Assembly (NCBI GenBank): GCA_030734395.1
Contig: JAUZTG010000012.1
Coordinates: 434,001-498,000, forward strand
DNA length: 64,000 nucleotides
Direction of reading: 5' to 3'
Source of the DNA: Sarocladium kiliense
Taxonomy: Eukaryota > Ascomycota > Sordariomycetes > Hypocreales > Sarocladiaceae
The notes beneath the pieces were generated by a model that searched no databases, was not told where the DNA came from, and saw only the letters and a program-made list of their open reading frames with translations. Position 1 is the stretch's first letter. Every line of letters starts with the position of its first letter. Position numbers and translations under genes: made by a program. This document shows positions 9,842 through 22,300 of this stretch, one piece after another.

Positions 9842-12800
9842 TTAAGCCGCTGCACCAGGGCCATCGTATGCACCGCTCACACCGCTGTCGCTGCCAGCCT
9901 GACCATTGGTGGTCGGCTCCTCCTGTGAGTACTGCTCCCAGTTGGCGAGGACCGCACCGATTCTCGGTGAGTTTGTCAACTTGTACACTTCCTCGAAGTA
10001 CTCCTTGGTGAGCTCAAATGGTCGAGCAGTCACGTTGGGAATGTACTTGCCAACCAGCTTCGAGGGATCGATGGTGGTCTTGTTGATCTTCTTGAGCAAG
10101 AAGGAGCGGAAAGGCTTCACACCGGAACGCAAGAAGGTAGAGTGGAAAGGCACGTCAATGCCACGAAGAGGGATCGTAGCAAACCCACGCTCAAGCTCGA
10201 GGGGTTGAGGTTTCTTCAAGGTAGCCTCGGCGCAGCCGCGGATGATCTGGCGCAGAGCATCCTTGGCCTCCTCGATGTTCGTCCGCATCTCCTCAATGTC
10301 GATCTGCTGCTTCTTGATGAAGTTGGTGACGCCGGCAAGGGTGTCAAGAGCGCGGAGGTCACCAGCACAGACGTACTGCATGTTGGCGATGTTGTAGTTG
10401 ACGATCTCCAGCAACCAGCCAGTTTCCTCAGCAATGTTGTTCACAACGAACTGCAGCGCCTCCTCATTGAAGGTCTTGGAGATACGGCTGGGGTTAACGG
10501 CGCACATGGAGTAGTTGGAGCGACCGCGTTCGTCACGCTCGACAGCAACCTGCATGGTAAGGCCACGGTAGAAGACAACGGAGACAAGACTCTCAATGGG
10601 CATAACATCAGCCAGCGCAGCAAGGGCAGAGTACTCTCCAAGAGAGTGGCCAGCGAAGGTGCTGTCCCTGGGAACAAGGCCCTTGGACTTCATGTCCTCG
10701 AAGCTGGCCTTCTCCATAAGAGTCAAGGCCGGCTGGGTGAACTGAGTGGCGGACAAGAGACCGGTGGGCGACCGGTAGGTGTAAGAAGTTGTTGTCTCGT
10801 CGATCTCCTTGAAGATGCGCTCTGACTTGATGGACCCGTCAGCAGCGACAGTCTCGAAGGTCATAGCCATATAGTTCTGGCGGATGGCCTTGCCGCGAGG
10901 GCCACCGAAATGGATCGTAAGCTCCTTGGGGTTGTTCTTGACAATGTTGGTGATCGAGAAGCCTGGTTTTCATCAGCAAATAGTTCAAAAAAAATTCACA
11001 AATCAGCAGAGTCTTACCGTAGCTGTCCTGGAGGTACTTGTCGGCACGATCCCAAACCTCCTTGGCAACTGGGCTGCTGGCATACAGCTCCATGCCCATG
11101 CCCTGCTCCTGTGAGCCTTGACCGGTGAAGACGTAGGCAGTGACTGGCTGCTCAATTTCGGCCTCACCGAGAAGGACCTTGTCCTCCGTCTCGACATTGC
11201 TGACTTCGACCTTGATGATCTTGCGACCAGAGACCATGCCAACATGTTGCAGGTTGACCTGGATGTCGTCGTTGGGCAAGACCATGCCAGTCAGGGAAGC
11301 ATGGAAGCTACGCACGCGACCAATGTTGTTCTCGGCGGCCCATGTCTCAACCAGTGAGCGCACAGCGGCGCTAGAGTACATTCCGTGAGTGATGGTACCA
11401 GGCAGGTCCGCATAGCTAGAGAAGACACGGGAGACATGAATTGGGTTGTAGTCGCCAGAGACACGAGCGTACGTCTCGTTGCCAGCAGGGGCACGCAGCT
11501 GAAGGGGAGTCCTCTTGCCGCTCAGAGGGATAGGGTTCTCGAAATTAATAGGCTGGTCAATAGGAGAACCATGACGCTCTAGATAGTCGAGCACAGGGTT
11601 TCCGTGAGACTCGCCAGCCTCATAGTCGACGCTGGCAATCTGAATGACCTCCTTCGTCGGGAGTTCGAGCAAGACCTGACCCTGAGTCTGCACGCTACTG
11701 TAGACGGTCTTGTTCTTGAACCGAATGAGGCTCTGGAGGCGGAAAGTCAATGTCTGGCCGAGGAGATCAATCTCGCTAGGCATCTCATCGACATTGAACC
11801 ACTGCTTGGAGCGGAGGACAGCGACGTCCTTGGTCGTGGCGAGATGAACCTGAACGGGGACCTCGTGCTTGCGCTGGAAGGTATTCTCAAAGTCGGTGTA
11901 GGCGCCACGGTACAGGAATTGCGAAGTGACTTCCATGACGGGGGAACCGTCACGGACAAGAGTACCGCAGACCTCGACCATCTTGCCGGAATCCTGGTTA
12001 ATCACAGCGTTGATCTCGGCAGTAGTAGACACCACGTCGCCCTTCTTCAAAGGCTCAGCACCGGGGATCATGCGGAAGCCGTTGGAAAGGTGAACAAGTT
12101 TCAGCAGGTCACCGTCAATGGTGCGAGGGAAAATAGGCTTGGTAATAGCCTTCCAGCCGAGGACAATAGCGAAGTCCATAGGGGCGTAGACGGTCTTGCC
12201 AGGTCTGTCAACAAATGCCTCGCCAGTGTTGCCGACAGCGTGGACGAAATCGTTGATGGCCTCGCCAGTGATAGTAGTCTTACCACCATCAAACTTGCTG
12301 GTGACAAGAGCATCGAGGTCGAGAGGCTCTTCGCCGAACCAGGCTCGCCAGTAGAACTCCTTGATGCGATCGTTGCGGCCCTCCATAACCTCGTGGATTG
12401 GGGCGTAACCTGCATCGGGATGATAGGTGAACTTGAGAGGGAGTGCGACAGGCTTGCCAAGGGCAGTGGTGTCCTTGATCATGTTGACAAGGATCTCGTT
12501 CTTGCCTGTGAGTCTAACCTCAATCACATCCTGGTATTGGTTGTGACGCGGCTGCTCCTTCACCACAATGACTGTCTTGGAGGGATCGTTGGGATAATCG
12601 ATCTCAACGAACAAGCCACGGGCAGGGGCGAAGATGCGGCGAAGGGGGTTGGTTTGGAACTTCTTGCCTTGAACAACAACGTCTGACATGAGCAGAGCAT
12701 GTCGCCAGTTGCGGTTGGGGCCAGCCAAAAGTGACAGCCACGAGTCCAACGAGGGCAGCGTAGCAGCAACGGAAGATGCCAGACGGTAAGTATTCTTGTG

Positions 12801-15800
12801 CGCATCATAGCTGACAGTGAGGCCTTCAACATCAAGAGGGATCTCAGACTCAACAATCTTGCCGCCCATGTACTCAACAGCAGGGATAGAGGCTGGCTTG
12901 CTGCTGTAAAAGTCACGAGTCAGGAACTCTATGTGGGAGTTGTGGATGCCATCAAGAATATCTTTGATGGGCTCGTCGATCACGGTCGAGAACTTCACGG
13001 CCATAGGTCCCTGGAGGATACAAGTTCGTCCAACATCCTGGCCAATCACGGCATCGAGGTCCTCGGATTGCCACAGAGAGTCCTTCTTGAAGAAGTACTC
13101 GAAGTCGTCATCAAGAGCGGGAACGAAAGTGACAGGCTTCTGGCCTGGGCGCTTGCAGAGCAGGATGAAATGTTGAACATCTTGAGCGTTGATGATCTGA
13201 TTCTCTGCTTCAGGGTAGTGTGCCAGAATACGCTCAATTGTCTCGAAGGGCTCTTCCAGATCGGCGTAGTTCTGGAGGAGAGAGGGCTTGCCAGACTCAG
13301 TGGTAAAACGCTCCTCAACACGCTGAATGAAGTCACCAGTCAGGCGCATGTAGGAGGCGTCGATCCATCGGGACTGATGTTTGACATAGAGGAGCTCAAC
13401 CATGCGTCGAACCACCTCAGCGTAAGTCATGTCCTCGAGATCAACAGACTTGCCCTCCTTGTTGCAACCGAACCAGACCTTTTGGAAATCGGCGTTGAGC
13501 CTCTTGATGATGTGCTCACGGTTCTTCTTGAGCTCAGCGACACGCTTTTCCTTAGGCAAGGCGAAGATCTTCTGGTCCATTTCGGACCAGAAGCGTACAC
13601 CACGGGTAGCCAATTTGTGAATAGGCTCTCCCATCTCAGAACGGACAGTGATGATGCCACCTGCAGGTCCCTTGTACGTCTTCTCCCACTCCTCATCGCC
13701 GACACCAGGGGCGTCAACGATGGCCTGCTTGGCCGCCTTGCTCGTATGAGCCTCCTTGGCAACCATCATGCGGCTACCAAACAGGCATCCATCGAAGGGC
13801 ATAGGGGGGTAACCGTAAGCCTTAGCCCATTCACCTGTGATGTATGGGTAAGTGTCTTCGGCGCCACCGAAGCCACTGCCAGCGACTAGGATGATGTTCT
13901 CATGGCGACGCAGACGGCCGTACATCTGAAGCAGCGGCTGGTGGAAATCCTCGAACGAGTGGTGTCCACCACCACGGCCACCGGTCCACTGGAGGATCAC
14001 GGGGAAAGTAGGGTTCGCCTTGGCGATGTTAATGACAGACTGGATGGCCTCCAGAGAACCAGGCTTGAAGGAAATGTGCTTGAGACCCAGTGTCTCGATG
14101 TACTCCTGGGCGACCTCGATAGAAGGAACGCCAGCACCGATAGTGAGACCCTCGATTGGCACACCTTCAGCACGGAGGCGAGCGAGGAGGGGGATCTGCC
14201 ATCCCATCGCACGTGGGTTGACGTAGATAAGGTTCACGTTGATACCGCGACCAGCTGGAATGGCCTCTTCGATCTTGGCCATAGCCTCAGTCATCTTCTT
14301 GGCGTTAAAGTAACCACCACCAGCCAACTCAGTCTGGTAACCAGCGTTCATGATAGCCGAGACAAAGTCCCACGGAACTGTAGCAGGGGTCATGCCGGCG
14401 ACAACAATCGGCGGAAGACCTGTCAGACGGCTCATCTTGGTATCGACGAGAACCTTGCCGGTGTTTGTTTTGACAAGGCGAGGCCCGAACTCGCGAACCC
14501 AGTCAATGGCATACTTCACTGCGTTGTCTTCATCCCTATCGAAGATCTCGGGCTTGTATCCAACCTCTGTGATAGTGCCGTCGACAGTTCCTGCCAAAAT
14601 AACGCGAACACCAGTGCCCTCCTTGTTGCGGCTGGTCAAAACACCGAGACCGGAAACGCCGCCAGGGCCGAAGTCGAGGATGTGGGTGGCACCAGAGAAG
14701 ACAGTAGCCTTCTCCCAATTGACGGGATCCCTGGTGATGAGACGGACAAGGGCAGGAACAACGTTACCGTTGACCTCTCGAAGGTCGCGCCCAGAGCTGG
14801 TGTCGAACACAGGCATACCAAGCGACTTGGCGTCGATACTAATGTCCTTGAGATCCTCATCAATCAATGAGGTTGCCTCCTTCAAGTATTGGCTGTGGAA
14901 AGGGGCGGTAATAGGAAGGAATCGGTTCGCGAAGCGAACCTTGCGCTCAGTGTGAGGGATGCGGGTCTGATCAAGACCAGTTGGAGCCTTGAACTTGCGG
15001 AGCTGGGAGTTCAGACCATATAGAGAGGTTGGCGGACCAGTGACGACCATGTTGCGTGGGCTGTTGATGAGGGAGATGCTGATATGACGATCAGCGGGAA
15101 GGTATTGGTTTGTGGCATCAATATGCTTCTGGACCTCGGACTGAGGCAGATCACGAATGCTAAGCATGGGCGTCGGGCTACCCTCGCCGTGCTCCAGAGA
15201 CTCCCGAAGCATGGTCGGAGTCATGGAAGTGGTGGGGAAAGTCTGCTGGCTACGAGTACCGATCCAAAAGAGAATTGTAAGAGTCGAGGTGACAATCTCC
15301 CTCCACGACTCCCAAGAATCCGCCGCGGCGGTTGCAGCAGCCATGACGATACCTTGTGAGTGACCGGTAGCACCGCTGAAGCGTTCACGCAGACGTCCAG
15401 GATCGACACCAAGGACACGGCAAGTGACCTCATAGTGAGCCATCTGGACCAGACCAATGAGCGGGAAGCTCACCGGGGCTGAAATGAGGTAGTCGACATC
15501 AGGTGTCAGCTCCGAATGCTGCAGCCAGTTCATGATGTCAAGACCCTTGGGGAACATCTTCTCCGCGCTAGCGTGGGTAGAGAGAGTTTGGAGAAGCTCG
15601 GCGGAAGTGGTGATGAGCTCGCTTGTGAAGCTGGAGTAGGTGGTGAAGAGCTCACGAAGCTCCTCGAAGTACTCCTCAATGTTGCCCTGACCACCGAAGA
15701 TGGCGTAGATGCGAGCCGAGCCATCATCGGCAGCACGGAAGAGTGCAGACTCGTGAGGCCTAATTGCACGGTTTGAAGTAGCACGAGCAGCGTAATAGCT

Positions 15801-16214
15801 GCGAATGACCTCGAGCTTCTTGGACTCAATACCTGGGAGCGTCGCAGCCAAAGCGTGAGCCTCATTGCCACGGAGGAAAGCCCGCTCAAACTCGTTGAGG
15901 ACGATCTTCAGGACCTCCTCATAAGAGCCCTGTGAATCATCCTCGCCCTCCTCAACCTCGCGGGCGATGAATCCAAGATATCTGGCGACGAGTTCGGGGA
16001 TGGACGACGGCTCGTCATCCTGAGCCAGCTCGTCAGTAGCATCAGGTAAGCTCGCAACAAAGCGGTCCTTCAGCTGCTGGGCATGAAAATGCAGGCTGGT
16101 GGGAATGAGGAAGGAGGTCTCGAGAGAACCATGGTTGAGAGTAAGGGGACGGAGGGAAGAGCTCGATCGGGGAGTGTTGATGCCCGTCTGAGGGCCGGTG
16201 CCGGTGCCGTACAT
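9842..16214 (-). CDS. Fatty acid synthase beta subunit (fungal type I FAS1)
   Basis: Two coding exons, complement(join(9842..10962,11018..16214)), 2105 aa, the normal length for fungal FAS beta. It works with the alpha subunit as the cytosolic alpha6-beta6 complex making palmitoyl/stearoyl-CoA. Domains in order: acetyltransferase (about 165-530, nucleophile Ser286 in GHSQG), enoyl reductase with FMN-binding barrel (about 600-900, VVAGMTPATVPWDF), dehydratase of hot-dog/MaoC type (about 1500-1650, SGDYNPIH), and malonyl/palmitoyl transferase (about 1690-2080, FTGQGSQ and Ser1839 in GHSLGEY). The intron (55 bp, GTAAGA...ACCAG) splits the codon of Gly1733; without it the frame ends after 1791 codons and the transferase lacks its active site. 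The subunit's last residues are Gly/Ala-rich. It is divergent from FAS alpha, as is common for this pair in Pezizomycotina. Confidence 0.97.
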
Positions 16215-16252
16215 GGTTGAGAAAGGGTATCAATGAGGACAAGGACTAGCGT

Positions 16253-16311
16253 CTGCAAAGGTCAGTAAGAAATGTGTAACCCGGTTGTAGTGATTGGGCG
16301 CCTTTACGTAC
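16253..16311 (-). other. Probable 5' UTR intron of the FAS beta gene
   Basis: Read on the minus strand: a GTACGT donor, a TACTGAC branch sequence and a TTTGCAG acceptor delimit 59 bp, ending 38 nt before the FAS beta start codon. A donor 4 nt downstream (GTAAAG) is an alternative. The signals are as good as those of the coding introns in this window. Confidence 0.6.
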
Positions 16312-16894
16312 GTTTGCACTCTCGTGCGGCGCTGCTCTCAGCACTTCGTGATCCCGGTATTCGTAGACCGACGCTGGCAAAGAAAGCGTCGAAAAGCTGT
16401 CTGAGCCGGACAAGCTCCCTGGACAGGCTGAGGGGAGCAAAGACAAGCGCCACGAAGCTCAATTGAGGCGCAGAAAGAAGAGAAGTTGCAAGATTAAAAG
16501 GCGTAGAGGATGATGTGAGGTGCAAGGAGGAGAGGGATGATGATTAAGAGACCGCTCTCACTCTCTGTCTCTCTTGATTTTGGGATTGGAGGGGGCGGAT
16601 GGATGGGGAGAGTCGCAAGAGAAAGATTTCAAGCACAGCGCAGGATTAGGCGCGATGGTCGGGGACTCGGAAGGTTGCGGCAGGGGCCACACTGCGTCTG
16701 CCACAGTGAGGGTAAGCTGGGGCTGGGGTACCTGCAGGCGGGAACAATTTGTGGGCTCAGGGAGGTACCGGCGCGGCGTAAAGCCCATAGCTATACTACA
16801 TCGGCAATGGAGACAGGGCGGGACAGAAAAGCTTCAACACAGCTTCAACAAGTTGGTCTGCAACAATGGTGCCTGGCCCACGACGCCACTGTAG

Positions 16895-16914
16895 CGCCAG
16901 GTAAGAACCTGGCG
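16895..16914. repeat. Perfect 8-bp inverted repeat with 4-nt loop
   Basis: CGCCAGGT (16895-16902) and ACCTGGCG (16907-16914) can pair around a loop of four bases, in the FAS1/FAS2 intergenic region about 680 bp upstream of the FAS beta ATG. It could be an operator-like palindrome or simply a hairpin; no factor is assigned. Confidence 0.6.
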
Positions 16915-17291
16915 TCTGCTACCAACGCGCACTGCTACGGGCGCAGTGGTCCAGTTGTTTCGCACGGGATTACAGCAACTACGCAAACTTGAAGCTCTCG
17001 CCTCCTTCACTGGCCCAGAGCCTCGCCAAAATTTTAGTTCTGTTGGGGCAGGGGTTGGTCCCACGAGCTGGGCTGGAGGCTGTCGTCCTCCACCCACTGC
17101 AAGATCCATGCAAGCGCAAGAGGTTGCATCCAGTTCCAAGGGTCCTGCAAGACACGGAGCGACAAGGGTCAAAGTACAGGTACGAAATTGGTTCTAGTTG
17201 GGTCGCTGCGGGAGCTGGTTTCCAAAACAGAGGGATACTTGCCCGACATCCAAGTCTCCCAAGCATAGAGACACAACGAAACGTGGCTGCA

Positions 17292-17311
17292 TCAACACAA
17301 GCCTATCGAAG
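17292..17311. repeat. 20-bp perfect direct repeat, copy 1
   Basis: Identical over 20 bases to 17885-17904, 593 bp away in the same orientation, starting TCAACACAAG. A chance exact 20-mer match in 3 kb is very unlikely, so it reflects a duplication, a mobile-element remnant or a conserved binding site. Confidence 0.75.
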
Positions 17312-17884
17312 TCGTTATCTTGAGATGGCTGAGTTGTTGCTATCAATGTGCAAACCTTGTCTCGTATGCGTGCAAAGAGGCAACAGAGGCTACCCTTGCC
17401 GTCTTGCCGTTTGCCATCTTGCCACGCAGTGTGATGCTGTGGTGCCCCTGGGATGCAACCATGAGAAAATTCTGCCGGCAGAACCCGGAGGCGGTGACGA
17501 TAAAGCAACCACATCATTCCATGGCATTGAGGAATTGTGGCACATCAGGGTCTTGTCAGAGCGTGGGATGTGAGGAATGTTGACGATACTATGAGCCCAT
17601 CGCCCTGAGATTCCTGATCTCTCCGATGAGACATTGTTTGACTCTCGCGTTGGAGTGATAAGGCTTGAAAGTGCGATTGACCTCATGGTCTTCACCACTC
17701 ACCGCCCTGCCTAAACGGGGCTGCCGTATTGACTCGCGGGACTACGGCAGCCATGTCGATCATCAGAAGTAGAGGCCGAGCAGGCTTCGTTCTACAGTGC
17801 TGCACCTAGAGAGCGAATTCACAAAGCCAGAGACTTGCATAAGACCATCTATGACATCCTCATAGCTGGTCAGGAACATCAATC

Positions 17885-17904
17885 TCAACACAAGCCTATC
17901 GAAG
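17885..17904. repeat. 20-bp perfect direct repeat, copy 2, overlapping a hairpin
   Basis: Second copy of the 20-mer at 17292. Here the core AAGCCTATC (17892-17900) also pairs with GATAGGCTT (17914-17922), giving a 9-bp inverted repeat with a 13-nt loop that the first copy lacks. Confidence 0.75.
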
Positions 17905-19334
17905 CCTGATCCAGATAGGCTTCTTGGTCAGATAACAATGATCCAAGTAGAGGTACCTCTGCCCAGGGACCATTTCCCAGCAAATTTGCACCAGCGCCGG
18001 CCCGGGGCAACGGAGGATCCAGCAACGGTAGGACGCCAAGGAGAACAGCCTTCTGGGTACCGTCATCTCGCATGATGTGCAAAAGTTGACCAATTCAGGG
18101 TTCAGTGTTTTGAGCTCATCAGGATTACTGCCCTGTTGTGTCAATCAAACTTCAGTAGCCGGCGCCATGTCAGCGATAAGGAACTCCTGAAAAGGTACTG
18201 CCGATACGATATGCAGCTAATATCCTGCCCCAAAGGGCGGCCCTGAAGACGGCTTACTTGTATTGAGGTCGGTCCGAGGTACTCATAGTGTTCGATGAAT
18301 CATCCGGTTTAAAAGAGCCCCAAGCGTGATGGCAAGCTGTGCCGTGACGCCAGATAATGCAAGAAAACCCTGAAGAAGCCTCCGTCGGCTATGGTAATGG
18401 TGCCCCAAAGGATTTGCAGCATGTTGCTCGTCAACCCTTGGGGGTCCCTCCCGGGGAATTGAGGATGCACCCGTTGGGTTTAGCGCAGTCAATCGGTTGA
18501 GGATCTTGTGGCGGCAGCTCCAGAGGGCGGTTGATGGGGTCGTACCACTTTTGGATCCGCCCCCTTCTGCCACACGGTACCAGGGGCCAGCTGGTGGGGC
18601 ACTCACACTGAGGAGTGGGCTGCCCGCTGCACCCCAATTTTTTCCCAATGCCCCCTACAGCAGCTAGAGGTGCAGCAGCCAGCAGCACCGCACTGGGCCC
18701 GATCGCGGTTGTTCTCTGCAGGCTTCCAGCGTTCACAGCGCGGCAGTTTAGGTGCCTGTTAGCGCGTCTGCACCCGTCCTCTCTTGCTTGCGCCGCTGGA
18801 GTGAGGAAGCTTCCGCGCCTGCAGTCAGCTCCCATGTTCAACAACTCAAACCCACAGTTGGCCGATGGGTCCCAACTTTCTTCTTCCTCGTCTTCCCGTG
18901 TCTCGTCACCCCGTCTCCCATCCCCTCTACACTACGGACCGACTCTCGCGCCATTGTCTGTCCCTCTCCTCCAATTCTGATTCTTCCCGAGGGCTTCTCT
19001 TTCTACTTCGTTGTAGCTCCTCCTTATTGTACTTTATTCCCACCAGTGGCAGGTGTTTCATCCCCTTCGCCTGACCTCACTTCGACCATACTCCCTCTAA
19101 TCCTCCCATCTTCGACACCCTTCACATCGAAATCTTCACGCGAGCTATACCCGAGCTCACACAGAGCTTGCCTGGCTCAGAAACTCTTGAGAGATTCACT
19201 TCTCTTGGAGTCCTCGACAAAATAGACTACACAACACCCTAAGCGTCCTGCTATTCATCCAATCGACATCTCCCACTCGACAACTGTTTTCCTCAAGATA
19301 CCCTCATAATATTCTCGACTTCTGAATCGCCAAT

Positions 19335-22300
19335 ATGCGTCCCGAGGTCGAGCAAGAGCTTGCTCACACGCTCCTTGTTGAGCTCCTCGCCTACCAATTC
19401 GCTTCGCCCGTTAGATGGATTGAGACCCAAGATGTGTTCCTTGCAGAGCGCAATGCTGAACGCATCGTTGAGGTCGGCCCGGCCGACACCCTTGGTGTGA
19501 TGGCCAAGCGCACACTTGCCTCCAAGTACGAGGCGTACGACGCTGCCAAATCCGTTCAAAGACAGATTCTGTGCTACAACAAGGATGCCAAGGAGATTTA
19601 CTATGACGTCGATCCCGTTGAGGATGAGCCAGAGCCTACTCCATCCGCCTCAGGTGGTGGTGCTGAGGCTCCCTCCGCTGCGCCCACCACCGCGGCTGCC
19701 CCTGCGGCTGCTGCACCAGCTCCCAGTGCAGGACCTGCTGCCCAGGTTCCGGATGAGCCGGTTCAGGCTGTCGACATTGTGCGCGCTCTCATCGCCCAGA
19801 AGCTGAAGAAGCCTATGGCGGATGTTCCGTTGAGCAAGGCCATCAAGGACCTTGTTGGTGGTAAGTATAGCCGGTTTGGTATCCTACCAATTGTTGTACT
19901 GACTATATTTTTCTAGGTAAATCGACACTTCAGAACGAGATTCTCGGTGATCTTGGCAAGGAGTTTGGTTCTACGCCCGAGAAGCCAGAAGATACCCCTC
20001 TCGACGAGCTGGGTGCAGCCATGCAGGTTACCTTCGATGGAAACTTGGGCAAGCAGTCCCTTTCTCTGATTGCGAGGATGATCTCATCGAAAATGCCGGG
20101 CGGTTTCAACATCACAGCGGCACGCAAGTACCTCGAAACCCGCTGGGGCCTCGGAATGGGTCGTCAGGACGGCACTCTCCTGCTTGCTCTGACCATGGAG
20201 CCTGCTGCCAGATTGGGCTCAGAGGGTGACGCGAAGGCCTTCTTGGACGACGTCGCCCAGAAGTACGCTTCCAACGCTGGCATCAGCCTCTCCACTGCTG
20301 CGGCCGCGGGTCCGGCTGGAGGCGCCGGAGCCGGCATGATGATGGATCCTGCTGCCATCGATGCACTTACCAAGGACCAGCGGATGCTCTTTAAGCAGCA
20401 GCTTGAGCTGTTTGCTCGTTACCTCAAGATGGATCTCCGTGGTGGCGACAAGGCCTTCATCAACTCACAGAAGTCCGAGAAGGTTCTTCAAGCTCAGCTT
20501 GATCTGTGGACTGCTGAGCATGGCGATTTCTACGCCTCTGGTATTGAACCTGCCTTCAGCGCACTCAAGGCGCGTACGTACGACTCGTCTTGGAACTGGG
20601 CTCGCCAGGATGCGCTCAGCATGTACTTCGATATCATTTTTGGCAGGCTCCAGGTTATCGACCGCGAGATTGTCAGTCAGTGCATTCGCCTAATGAATCG
20701 CTCCAACCCTAAGCTGCTCGACTTTATGCAGTATCACATCGACAATTGCCCGACCGAGCGCGGCGAGACCTATAAGCTGGCCAAGAAGCTTGCAGAGGAG
20801 CTCATGGAGAACTGCAAAGACGTTCTTGACGTGCCTCCTCACTACAAGGATGTCTCTATCCCGACCGGCCCACGTACAACGATCGATGCCCGTGGCAACC
20901 TCAACTACGAGGAGATTCCACGTGCCAGCTGCAGAAAGCTCGAGCACTACGTTCAGCAGATGGCTGAGGGTGGCAAGATTTCCGAGTACGGCAACCGCAC
21001 GAAGGTTCAGAGCGATTTGTCCCGAATTTACAAGCTCATTAAGCAGCAACACAAGATGTCCAAGACGTCTCAGCTTGAGATCAAGAGCCTTTATGGCGAT
21101 GTCATTCGCTCTTTGGCCATGAATGAGAGCCAGATCATTCCTAAGGACAACCCGAAGGGCCGCAAGTCAGGCCTCAAGGGCACAAGCTCGAACAAGGGCA
21201 AGATCGAGACCATTCCTTTCCTCCACCTCAAGCGCAAGACTGCCCATGGCTGGGACTACAGCAAGAAGCTCACCGGCATCTACCTCAACGGTCTTGAGGA
21301 AGCCGCCAAGTCCGGCGTGACTTTCCAGGGCAAGCACGTTTTGATGACTGGTGCTGGCGCCGGCTCCATTGGTGCCGAAGTTCTTCAGGGCCTCATCAGC
21401 GGAGGTGCCAAGGTCATCGTCACCACTAGCCGCTTCTCTCGTGAGGTCACCGAGTACTACCAGTCCATGTATACTCGCTTTGGCTCTCGTGGCTCGCAAA
21501 TTGTCGTCGTTCCCTTCAACCAAGGTAGCAAGCAGGACGTTGAAGCCCTTGTGGATTACATTTACGATCCTAAGAATGGTCTTGGCTGGGATCTCGACTA
21601 CATCGTTCCCTTCGCTGCTATTCCTGAGCAGGGTCGTGAGATCGATGGTATCGATTCCAGATCCGAGCTTGCTCACCGCATCATGCTCACCAACACCATC
21701 CGCCTACTTGGTGCCGTCAAGAGCCAGAAGAGCGAGCGTGGCTTTGAGACCCGCCCAGCTCAGGTTGTCCTACCTCTCTCCCCCAACCACGGTACTTTCG
21801 GTGGTGATGGCCTATATTCTGAGTCTAAGCTCGGTCTCGAGACTCTCTTCAACAGGTGGCACGCTGAGAGCTGGGGCAACTACCTCACGATCTGTGGTGC
21901 CGTCATCGGCTGGACTCGTGGCACTGGTCTCATGGGCGGTAACAACATTGTTGCCGAGGGTGTTGAGGCTTTCGGTGTTCGCACCTTCTCCCAGAACGAA
22001 ATGGCCTTTAACCTTCTTGGTCTGATGGCGCCGACGATCGTCGACCTTTGCCAGGATGAGCCCGTGTTTGCTGATCTAAACGGTGGCCTCCAGTTCATCC
22101 CCAACTTGAACACAACCATGACCAAGATCCGCAAGGACATCATGGAGACAAGCGAGATTCGCAAGGCTGTCTCCAAGGAGAGCGCTCTTGAGAATGCCGT
22201 CGTCAATGGCGCTGACTCTGAGGTTCTCTACCAGAAGAAGACAGTTGAGCCTCGTGCCAATATCAAGTTTGACTTCCCCAAGCGTCCTGATTGGAAGACT

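Larger units (their letters stand above)
16215..19334. promoter_or_regulatory. Divergent FAS1/FAS2 intergenic region
   Basis: A 3.1-kb region between the two FAS start codons, holding both promoters and leaders. The last 450 bp before FAS alpha are strongly pyrimidine-rich (TCTTCT/CCCTCT words), typical of a highly expressed fungal leader. It contains hairpins (16895-16914, 17892-17922), a 20-bp direct repeat (17292 and 17885), and two CCGAGG words (18274-18279, 18987-18992) that match the CCTCGG core bound by the fatty-acid regulators FarA/FarB in Aspergillus. Two such hexamers in 3 kb is about chance expectation. No coding frame in the region is convincing. Confidence 0.7.

Noticed and set aside
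10142..14955. Long plus-strand open frames opposite FAS beta (such as 11604-12686 and 12798-13889)
   Set aside because: They are antisense shadows of a highly biased coding exon; no domain signature, while the minus frame is full-length FAS beta.
18274..18992. Two CCGAGG words (18274, 18987) as FarA/FarB sites controlling FAS genes
   Set aside because: About 1.5 such hexamers are expected by chance in 3.1 kb counting both strands; no clustering. A third at the FAS alpha start is coding sequence.
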